Shown here: piece after piece, positions 23,857-27,791 of the stretch
How the letters are laid out: each line of letters opens with the position of its first letter
Numbering within the stretch: the stretch's first letter is position 1
Source of the DNA: a virus
Virus record (IMG/VR): IMGVR_UViG_3300023174_000534
Location: 1-27,791 of that record
Strand: one strand, 5' to 3'
Length of the DNA: 27,791 nt
The notes under the pieces: model-generated
Seen by the model: the letters and a program-made list of their open reading frames with translations, nothing else
Told to the model about the DNA's origin: nothing
Database searches by the model: none
Position numbers and translations under genes: made by a program

Positions 23857-23946
23857 TGGTACTGCTGATAGGACTCGAACCTACATAGACTATTTCCATT
23901 ACACTGATTTAAGTCACTGCTTAGAAGGCAGTTGTGTTACAGCAGC
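23857..23946 (-). tRNA. atypical tRNA, probably Arg(UCU), with rearranged D-arm/variable region
   Basis: Acceptor GCTGCTG/CAGCAGT, A73, CCA. A perfect anticodon arm ACTGC/GCAGT with loop CTTCTAA (TCT) begins only seven bases after the acceptor, leaving no D-arm. A 31-base stretch with a D-loop-like aatgg follows before the T-stem GTAGG/CCTAT. ACAC before the anticodon arm can pair with GTGT after it. Confidence 0.65.
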
Positions 23947-24000
23947 TTTTATTAACAAATACAATATAGATGATGTATATTAAGCAATCAACTGAAATTT

Positions 24001-24075
24001 TGGAGGCCATTGTGAGAATTGAACTCACCTAAAGAGTTTTGCAGACTCCTGTCCACGCCAGCTGACTCAATGGCC
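24001..24075 (-). tRNA. tRNA-Cys(GCA)
   Basis: Acceptor GGCCATT/AATGGCC, T73 (the Cys discriminator), CCA. Anticodon stem GGAGT/ACTCT, loop CTGCAAA. T-stem GTGAG/CTCAC, loop TTCAATT. D-loop with GG. Confidence 0.92.
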
Positions 24076-24089
24076 ATTTGAAAATTATT

Positions 24090-24123
24090 GGCACTCTACT
24101 GAGTAGCAAATTCAGTGAGTGCC
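24090..24123. other. 12-bp bulged hairpin beside tRNA-Cys
   Basis: GGCACTC plus ACTGA pairs with TCAGT plus GAGTGCC, one bulged base, 9-base loop. No T-run follows directly, so a terminator is doubtful. It may be a processing signal or part of the adjacent structured element. Confidence 0.5.
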
Positions 24124-24228
24124 TCAGAAACCATTCAATGAGATTGTGCAAGCGCTCTCATCCCAGAGCCGTCAAAGGTACTCGGCTTGCAAGATCGACC
24201 TTTGTGTTGCGGTTAGTTGAATGTTCTG
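24124..24228. ncRNA. candidate pseudoknotted structured RNA
   Basis: No gene fits. An outer helix (CAGAA + CATTCAA with TTGAATG + TTCTG, 12 bp with a 2-base bulge) encloses two 7-bp helices that cross: TGCAAGC 24147-24153 with 24185-24191, and CAAAGGT 24173-24179 with 24198-24204. A GCTCT/AGAGC hairpin (24154-24158, 24165-24169) sits directly beside the first. The strand is not determined; neighbours are minus. It does not follow the HDV-like order of helices. Confidence 0.6.
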
Positions 24229-24234
24229 AAATTG

Positions 24235-24531
24235 TTAATACAGCTCAGGAAAGAATCCGTAACCATATGTGCTAAGATTGTCAAAGAGCTTCTCTAGCAC
24301 AGCAGCCTCTTCATTAGTGATTTCTGATGCCTTAAAATCACTAATGAATTCGTCAAAATCACTGTACTCAATTTCTTCATTGGTACCTACATAATAGCTG
24401 TAGCATTCTTCCTTGAAATGCTTCTTGAAATCCTGTTGGTATTTTTCCCATTGTTCATTGGTAAGCACTTTGAAGCCGTCAATGTCCATTTCATCTGCCC
24501 AATTGCTGTCGTATTTTACTAGTAGTTTCAT
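24235..24531 (-). CDS. hypothetical acidic protein, 98 aa
   Basis: Opens MKLLVKYDSNWADEMDIDGF and is very acidic (NEEIEYSDFDEFISDF), the composition of phage DNA-mimic or inhibitor proteins, though no specific family is recognised. Its start region overlaps the end of the zinc-finger endonuclease by 41 bases. It stops a few bases before the structured element. Confidence 0.65.
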   Translation of the reverse strand: MKLLVKYDSNWADEMDIDGFKVLTNEQWEKYQQDFKKHFKEECYSYYVGTNEEIEYSDFDEFISDFKASEITNEEAAVLEKLFDNLSTYGYGFFPELY

Positions 24532-25369
24532 GTTTGATGTTTAAAATTTGTTGTTTACATTCATTTACGTTACCTACAATTAATATAACTGATTGTTTAA
24601 TAAAATCAAGTTTTTCTTTATCTTGTTTCTGCTTATAAGGATTTTTAGGATCAACGTAAATATTGAGATCTTCGAGAAAAAAGTCCGGATAATATCTTCT
24701 TTGTTTACCATTTGAATCAATCCAATGCAGTAGATGCTTTCTTGATCTTGACCATTTGATTTGATGTTCATCTAAAAACTTTGCAATTTCTACTTCCCAA
24801 GAAGAGTCAAAACTCACATCATTATAAGTATATCTTTTGTAATTTGTTTCACCACCACAGTTTGGGTTTTGTGTTGAGAGTTTGGAGAGTAACTTTGATG
24901 TACATTTTTTGCTACATGTTTTAACATATCTACAATGATGTATAAATTTGTTTTCACACACTACACATTTTAACTCAACTGGTTTTGATCTACTTGATTT
25001 TATTGCACGGCTTTTATAGCAAGTTGTGCAGAATTTTTTTGTGCATGTAGTAGATGTTATGTTTACACCACATTGTAAGCATAATGATGTTTTTAATTTT
25101 AATTGTCTGTTTACATTGTTAGTTTTAGCACTGCATGAGCTGCTGCAAAAAAGCTCCTGTATTTTTGTTAAAGGTGTACCACAACCAATACAAAATCTTA
25201 AATTAATTGGATTTAAATGGCACAATGCTTCATGTTCTTCTACATGACAAGCAAGTGGCTTGTTACAAAACTTGCATTCTTTTATAGATGCTTTATGTTT
25301 CCATCTAACGTGATTAGAATATACTCTACCATTTTCAAATTGTTCACCACAAATACTACATTGTTTCAT
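24491..25369 (-). CDS. zinc-finger PD-(D/E)XK homing endonuclease
   Basis: 292 residues from the ATG at 25369, set five bases after an ATAAATA box; a longer reading would run through two tRNAs. The N-terminal ~190 residues hold about five Cys/His zinc modules (CSICGEQF...H...H, CKFCNKPL, CIGCGTPL, CLQCGVNI, CVVCENKF). The C-terminal nuclease has SFDSSWEVEIAKFL, RSRKHLLHW, RRYYPDFFLEDLNIYVDPKN, i.e. the YPDF...DxK pattern of Vsr/PD-(D/E)XK-like phage homing enzymes. It is A/T-rich and sits inside the tRNA array, like an invader. Confidence 0.82.
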   Translation of the reverse strand: MKQCSICGEQFENGRVYSNHVRWKHKASIKECKFCNKPLACHVEEHEALCHLNPINLRFCIGCGTPLTKIQELFCSSSCSAKTNNVNRQLKLKTSLCLQCGVNITSTTCTKKFCTTCYKSRAIKSSRSKPVELKCVVCENKFIHHCRYVKTCSKKCTSKLLSKLSTQNPNCGGETNYKRYTYNDVSFDSSWEVEIAKFLDEHQIKWSRSRKHLLHWIDSNGKQRRYYPDFFLEDLNIYVDPKNPYKQKQDKEKLDFIKQSVILIVGNVNECKQQILNIKHETTSKIRQQLGR

Positions 25370-25374
25370 ACATA

Positions 25375-25381
25375 TATTTAT
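25375..25381 (-). promoter_or_regulatory. late promoter box ATAAATA, 5 nt before ATG 25369
   Basis: Minus-strand box, spacer tatgt. It overlaps the last base of tRNA-Ala. Confidence 0.6.
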
Positions 25382-25460
25382 GGTGGAGCATATCGGATTC
25401 GAACCGATCTGTTTTTCCGGTTTGCAAAACCAGCGACCACGCCAAGCAGTCCTATGCCCC
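25381..25460 (-). tRNA. tRNA-Ala(UGC)
   Basis: Acceptor GGGGCAT/ATGCTCC contains the G3-U70 pair that marks alanine tRNAs; A73, CCA. Anticodon stem CTGGT/ACCGG, loop TTTGCAA. T-loop TTCGAAT, D-loop with GG, 8-base variable region. Confidence 0.92.
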
Positions 25461-25466
25461 ATGAAA

Positions 25467-25541
25467 TGGTACCCGAAGTAGGATTCAAACCTACAACAAT
25501 CCGCGTGTAGGGCGGGCGCTCTATCGTTGAGCTATTCGGGC
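25467..25541 (-). tRNA. tRNA-Val(UAC), C33 and A19-U56 variant
   Basis: Acceptor GCCCGAA/TTCGGGT, A73, CCA. D-arm GCTC/GAGC with loop AACGATA. Anticodon loop CCTACAC: TAC, with C instead of T33. T-stem GTAGG/CCTAC, loop TTTGAAT, so 56 is T while D-loop 19 is A. Confidence 0.88.
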
Positions 25542-25549
25542 ATTGAAAT

Positions 25550-25625
25550 TGATGCAGAGGTGGGATTTGCACCGCACGATCTCTTGGTTATGAGCCAAGC
25601 GACTTAACTTCTTGTCCACTCTGCA
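25550..25625 (-). tRNA. tRNA with CAU anticodon, CCA altered to TCA
   Basis: Acceptor TGCAGAG/CTCTGCA. Anticodon stem CTTGG/CCAAG, loop CTCATAA. D-arm GAC/GTC with loop AAGAAGTTAA. T-arm GTG(C)GG with CCCAC and a bulged C, loop TGCAAAT. The 3' end reads TCA instead of CCA. Met, or Ile after lysidine modification. Possibly degenerating. Confidence 0.75.
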
Positions 25626-25634
25626 ATTTGAAAT

Positions 25635-25723
25635 TGGCTCCCCCTCGACGTTACGATCGTCGCTGTACCTTACAAGGGCCTCCTGGTTAACAGCCAAGCG
25701 CTCTACCACTGAGCTAAGGGGGA
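25635..25723 (-). tRNA. tRNA-Asn(GUU) with expanded variable region
   Basis: Acceptor TCCCCCT/AGGGGGA, G73, CCA. Anticodon stem CTTGG/CCAGG, loop CTGTTAA. About 19 bases with a CCTT/AAGG mini-hairpin precede the T-stem CGACG/CGTCG, whose loop is ATCGTAA. The upstream gene ends inside its 5' end. Confidence 0.85.
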
Positions 25724-26061
25724 TTTTTATCTGCAACAATATATATTCTGTCTAATTGTTGTTCAACTAAAATTTTGTTTAAATCTTCTCTGTATATTTT
25801 ACACAATGCAAAAACTCTATCGAGCATTCTATTTGCATTGGTAATCATCTTATGTGACTCAAAGCTGTAGATGCAATCATGAACTCGATGCATTCTAATA
25901 CACCCAAATTCAGTTGCCTCGTTATCGAGTTTTTCAAAAAGTTCTTCAATTGATTTAAGACGACCCCAATCTAGAGAATAAGGAATTCCTGTAAACTTAC
26001 ACTGATGCTCAACTATCTCTTTGATTTTACTTTTATTGATAACGAAGATTGGTTGTTTCAT
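25714..26061 (-). CDS. hypothetical protein, 115 aa
   Basis: Opens MKQPIFVINKSKIKEIVEH and is a mixed alpha/beta soluble protein with no recognised domain (FGCIRMHRVHDCIYSF in the centre). Its final codons AAT-CCC-CCT-TAG lie in tRNA-Asn, and the stop is tRNA bases T8, A9 and G10. Located between two tRNA genes. Confidence 0.65.
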   Translation of the reverse strand: MKQPIFVINKSKIKEIVEHQCKFTGIPYSLDWGRLKSIEELFEKLDNEATEFGCIRMHRVHDCIYSFESHKMITNANRMLDRVFALCKIYREDLNKILVEQQLDRIYIVADKNPP

Positions 26062-26066
26062 AAAAT

Positions 26067-26140
26067 TGGACGCAGGTCGGGGATTGCACCGCGCTCTCCG
26101 GGTTATGAGCCCAGAATGGTCACTAGACCACTTACCTGCA
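26067..26140 (-). tRNA. tRNA with CAU anticodon, initiator-like anticodon stem
   Basis: Acceptor TGCAGGT/ACCTGCG with a weak T1-G72 pair, T73, CCA. Anticodon stem CTGGG/CCCGG has three G-C pairs next to the loop CTCATAA, as in initiator tRNAs. D-arm loop has TAGT, no GG. T-loop TGCAATC with a bulged C in the stem. Confidence 0.8.
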
Positions 26141-26149
26141 ATTTGAAAT

Positions 26150-26227
26150 TGGCAGAGCCGATGGGTGCTGCCCCCACTCTATATCTCGCTCGACAGGCGA
26201 GTGTCAATGCTGTTTGACTTCGGCTCT
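26150..26227 (-). tRNA. tRNA-Asp(GUC), unusual elbow
   Basis: Acceptor AGAGCCG/CGGCTCT, G73, CCA. D-stem GTCA/TGAC, loop AACAGCAT. Anticodon stem CTCGC/GCGAG, loop CTGTCGA. T-stem GTGGG/CCCAT with loop GGCAGCA. Confidence 0.87.
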
Positions 26228-26236
26228 ATTTGAAAT

Positions 26237-26315
26237 TGGCATCCCCACCCGGGGTCGAACCGGGTATACAACCTTGAAAGAGTTGTGTGATAACCTACCG
26301 TTCACTACAGGGACG
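26237..26315 (-). tRNA. tRNA-Glu(UUC)
   Basis: Acceptor CGTCCCT/GGGGATG, G73, CCA. Anticodon stem CAACT/GGTTG, loop CTTTCAA. D-loop with GG. T-stem CCCGG/CCGGG, loop TTCGACC. Confidence 0.92.
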
Positions 26316-26416
26316 TTTAAATTTTACTATCAAAGATCTTTGTTGTTTCTTATCAACACCAACACTATGGCGTCTTCTATGAAACAATCAACTGTGTTTC
26401 CTACTTTTTTTGAAAT

Positions 26417-26490
26417 TGGTCGCTCCCGTGGGGATTGCACCCACTTAACACCGCTTATGAAACGGTCCGAGATCCTTACCTCCCGAGAGC
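26417..26490 (-). tRNA. third tRNA with CAU anticodon
   Basis: Acceptor GCTCTCG/CGGGAGC, A73, CCA. Anticodon stem ACCGT/GCGGT, loop TTCATAA. D-arm GAG/CTC with GTAAGGAT. T-stem GTGGG/CCCAC, loop TGCAATC. Positions 8-9 read GG rather than T8. Confidence 0.83.
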
Positions 26491-26501
26491 ATTTTGAAAA
26501 T

Positions 26502-26576
26502 TGGCTACCCTCCCTGGATTCGAACCAGGACTACCTGAGTCAAAGTCAGGTGTGTTAACCATTACACTAGAGGGTA
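26502..26576 (-). tRNA. tRNA-Gln(UUG)
   Basis: Acceptor TACCCTC/GAGGGTA with the U1-A72 pair typical for Gln, G73, CCA. Anticodon stem CCTGA/TCAGG, loop CTTTGAC. D-loop with GG, T-loop TTCGAAT. Confidence 0.93.
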
Positions 26577-26582
26577 ATAAAA

Positions 26583-26658
26583 TGGAGCTCCGTGAGGGAC
26601 TTGCACCCCCTGTCTGCTCTTTACAAGAGAGCCGCATCACTATATCTGCTTACGGAGC
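26583..26658 (-). tRNA. tRNA-Thr(UGU), G55-type elbow
   Basis: Acceptor GCTCCGT/ACGGAGC, T73, CCA. D-arm GCA/TGC with GATATAGTGA. Anticodon stem GCTCT/AGAGC, loop CTTGTAA. T-stem GGGGG/CCCTC, loop TGCAAGT. Confidence 0.88.
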
Positions 26659-26665
26659 ATTAAAT

Positions 26666-26744
26666 TGGTGCTTCAGGTGGTAGTTGCAACCACACGAATA
26701 TTCTGGTTAAGAGCCAGCTGCCCGTCTACTGTAGCTTCTGAAGC
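26666..26744 (-). tRNA. tRNA-Lys(CUU), G55-type elbow
   Basis: Acceptor GCTTCAG/CTGAAGC, A73, CCA. Anticodon loop CTCTTAA. D-loop ACAGTAGACG. T-stem GTGGT/ACCAC, loop TGCAACT. Close paralogue of tRNA-Lys(UUU) at 27274. Confidence 0.88.
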
Positions 26745-26754
26745 ATGTTGAAAT

Positions 26755-27010
26755 TGGCTGTGACAGCACGACTCGAACGTGCGATTCCGGCTTCAAAACG
26801 CATATGCTGGGTGCCGATGTGTTTCCAATGAACCCCTTCATTGCTATCTTCTAATCTATCTCAATGTTTCAATCAATTCAGCCTTGTCCGGCACTACCCC
26901 GGCTCGATGTTGGTTTTAAAGCCTATGCGTTTGATACCTACTATGATCTACTAAAATGCCTTCAATTAGCCCTTTGCAACTATCTCATTTACTATCTACA
27001 CTATATCACA
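26755..27010 (-). other. tRNA-like 3' end with distant 5' partner; intron-bearing tRNA or tmRNA-like RNA
   Basis: The 3' end (26755-26782) is a full T-arm GCACG/CGTGC with TTCGAGT, acceptor strand TGTCACA, G73 and CCA. No contiguous 5' half fits. A 7-bp partner TGTGATA lies at 27004-27010 with one G-U pair. Between them are a 10-bp long-range helix (26793-26803 with 26925-26934, one bulge), a CAATGAA/TTCATTG hairpin (26826-26843) and a CCGG/CCGG hairpin (26888-26902). No gene is seen here. Anticodon not identified; no tmRNA tag frame recognised. Confidence 0.45.
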
Positions 27011-27019
27011 ATCTAAAAA

Positions 27020-27093
27020 TGGCACGGAGTAAAGGAATCGAACCCTTGTATGCGATTTTGGAGACCGCCGTTCTACCATTGAACTAACTCCGT
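27020..27093 (-). tRNA. tRNA-Trp(CCA)
   Basis: Acceptor ACGGAGT/ACTCCGT, G73, CCA. D-arm GTTC/GAAC with GG. Anticodon stem GCGGT/ATCGC, loop CTCCAAA. T-loop TTCGATT. Confidence 0.93.
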
Positions 27094-27102
27094 ATTTGAA
27101 AA

Positions 27103-27178
27103 TGGTACCCTATGGAGGAATTGAACCTACCACCTCTCAGTTCGTAGCCGAGTGTTCTGTCCGTTATACTAATAGGGC
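27103..27178 (-). tRNA. tRNA-Arg(ACG)
   Basis: Acceptor GCCCTAT/ATAGGGT, A73, CCA. Anticodon stem CTCGG/CTGAG, loop CTACGAA; A34 would need conversion to inosine by host TadA. D-loop with GG. T-loop TTCAATT, with one mismatch in the T-stem. Confidence 0.9.
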
Positions 27179-27187
27179 ATTTGAAAT

Positions 27188-27264
27188 TGGTACCTCGAGA
27201 GGGATTCGAACCCTCAATCTTCAGAGTCTAAATCTGACACAATTACCAGTTATGCTACCGAGGC
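27188..27264 (-). tRNA. tRNA-Leu(UAG), short variable arm
   Basis: Acceptor GCCTCGG/TCGAGGT, A73, CCA. Anticodon stem TCAGA/TCTGA, loop TTTAGAC. Five-base variable region. D-loop with GG, T-loop TTCGAAT. Reads CUA codons, not stop codons. Confidence 0.88.
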
Positions 27265-27273
27265 ATTTGAAAT

Positions 27274-27352
27274 TGGTACTCCAGGAGGTAGTTGCAACCT
27301 CACGTATCATCCGCTTAAAAGGCGGCTACCCGTCTACTGTGGCTTCTGGAGT
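27274..27352 (-). tRNA. tRNA-Lys(UUU), G55-type elbow
   Basis: Acceptor ACTCCAG/CTGGAGT, A73, CCA. Anticodon CCGC/GCGG, loop CTTTTAA. D-loop ACAGTAGACG. T-stem GAGGT/ACCTC, loop TGCAACT. The upstream gene runs 27 bases into it. Confidence 0.88.
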
Positions 27353-27583
27353 ATTTAAATTATTTGGCCAGGGCTTTTTCGCCCATGCATGATAATAAGC
27401 TGTGTGCTCTCTAGCTTCAACTATTATCTTTTGAATTTCTTCATCTTGTGGATTCCAATCGCCACTCTCTTCTGACAAGAGTGCAATTGCATAATCCAAA
27501 TGACTTTGTGCTGAACAAGGAGCATCATCTTGCTTGAGGCAAAAATTTGCAATGTGAACTAATGCTTGTTGTTGTTTAGTCAT
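27326..27583 (-). CDS. hypothetical protein, 85 aa, ending inside tRNA-Lys
   Basis: Opens MTKQQQALVHIANFCLKQ, helical, with SEESGDWNPQDEEIQKII and a final NTPEATVDG encoded by the 5' part of tRNA-Lys. The stop TAG lies in the tRNA D-arm region. Length and composition suggest a real gene that lost its own stop when the tRNA was placed behind it. Not recognised. Confidence 0.6.
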   Translation of the reverse strand: MTKQQQALVHIANFCLKQDDAPCSAQSHLDYAIALLSEESGDWNPQDEEIQKIIVEAREHTAYYHAWAKKPWPNNLNTPEATVDG

Positions 27584-27594
27584 GTTATTGAAAT

Positions 27595-27678
27595 TGGTAG
27601 CTCAGAAGGGAGTTGCACCCTCAAGGATCACCGATTTTAAGTCGGGCCATTCTGCTGTTTCTGGTTATCCACTGAGCC
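27595..27678 (-). tRNA. tRNA-Leu(UAA), second type, enlarged D region
   Basis: Acceptor GGCTCAG/CTGAGCT, A73, CCA. Anticodon loop CTTAAAA on stem CCGA/TCGG. About 25 bases replace the usual 19 before the anticodon stem. Variable region GATCCTT, whose ATCC can pair with GGAT of the D region. T-loop TGCAACT. Confidence 0.85.
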
Positions 27679-27681
27679 ATT

Positions 27682-27765
27682 TGGTAGCCTCGGAGGGAGT
27701 TGCACCCTCAAGGATCATCGCTTTTGAGGCGAGCCGTTCTGCTGTTTCCGGTTATCCACAAGGCC
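27682..27765 (-). tRNA. tRNA-Leu(CAA), second type, enlarged D region
   Basis: Near-identical in design to the preceding gene: acceptor GGCCTTG/CGAGGCT, A73, CCA; anticodon stem CTCGC/GCGAT, loop CTCAAAA; variable GATCCTT; T-loop TGCAACT. A tandem duplicate with a changed anticodon. Confidence 0.85.
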
Positions 27766-27774
27766 ATTTGAAAT

Positions 27775-27791
27775 TGGTGCAGGCGATGGGA
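27775..27791 (-). tRNA. partial tRNA, 3' end only
   Basis: Encoded CCA, A73 and an acceptor strand CGCCTGC preceded by CCCAT of a T-stem. The rest lies beyond the window, so the identity is unknown. Confidence 0.75.

Noticed and set aside
23857-23946. tRNA-Ser(GGA) reading with loop ATGGAAA
   Set aside because: The stem around that loop has only two good pairs, while the TCT anticodon arm is perfect.
24124-24228. HDV-like (theta) ribozyme
   Set aside because: The order of helices on either strand leaves no room for the P3 hairpin and no J4/2 segment, so only a generic pseudoknot is claimed.
26316-26416. Another tRNA or gene in the gap between tRNA-Glu and the CAU tRNA
   Set aside because: A TGG followed by acceptor-like sequence has no partner strand; only a short CAAAGATCTTTG palindrome is present.
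26755-27010. Standard tmRNA
   Set aside because: No G3-U70 pair and no recognisable tag reading frame, although size and ends would allow it.
27188-27264. Amber suppressor tRNA
   Set aside because: The anticodon is TAG as written in the tRNA, which reads CUA codons; a UAG suppressor would need CTA.
1-27791. CRISPR array, insertion sequence or attachment site
   Set aside because: No regularly spaced repeats of CRISPR length, no transposase and no integrase were seen; repeats here are tRNA-derived.

Overview
The window is part of a large tailed-phage genome, most likely a T4-like myovirus or a jumbo relative. Supporting evidence: a gp5-like central-spike protein with OB fold and HxH tip, a LydA-type holin, T4-type late promoter boxes (TATAAATA), phage nucleotide metabolism (NrdA, NrdB, ThyX), two homing endonucleases, and a dense tRNA array. 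Coding density is high, genes overlap by ATGA, and few genes have a visible Shine-Dalgarno sequence. The host cannot be told from the sequence.

Layout. 1-3177 (+): a VWA/MoxR-type AAA+ pair and a small gene. 3141-4415 (-): four small genes joined by ATGA overlaps (DUF3008-like, two DUF5872-like, one unknown). 4454-5185 (+): two small late genes. 5142-6074 (-): UvdE-like UV endonuclease. 6174-8959 (-): a tight operon for a DpdA/TGT-like transglycosylase, a PurN-like formyltransferase, a NadR-like P-loop protein and QueF, closed by a strong intrinsic terminator. This looks like a cassette for 7-deazaguanine (perhaps formylated preQ1) DNA modification. 9009-11955 (+): baseplate/spike genes. 11952-16339 (-): ClpP-like protease, NrdB, a small gene and NrdA. 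16375-17485 (-): holin-led late operon. 17546-19082 (-): ThyX with a GIY-YIG endonuclease overlapping its start. 19125-20149 (-): two unknown genes.

20170 to the window end is an RNA-rich region. I find 24 tRNA genes plus one cut by the window edge, all on the minus strand, most with encoded CCA and many separated by a short ATTTCAAAT-like linker. Small protein genes lie between them, including a DUF932 protein and a zinc-finger PD-(D/E)XK endonuclease. Three further elements look like structured non-coding RNA: a ~590-nt hairpin-rich gene-free block at 20625-21215 (ROOL/GOLLD-like in size and setting), a pseudoknotted ~105-nt element at 24124-24228, and a tRNA-like 3' end with distant pairing partners at 26755-27010.

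The tRNAs fall into two architectural groups. One has normal D-loop GG and T-loop TTC. The other (11 genes) has T-loop G55-C56 together with a D-loop that carries AG and usually lacks the canonical GG, as if the 18-55 elbow contact had been replaced. Late genes repeatedly show the box (T)ATAAATA exactly five bases before the ATG, which would make their transcripts essentially leaderless.
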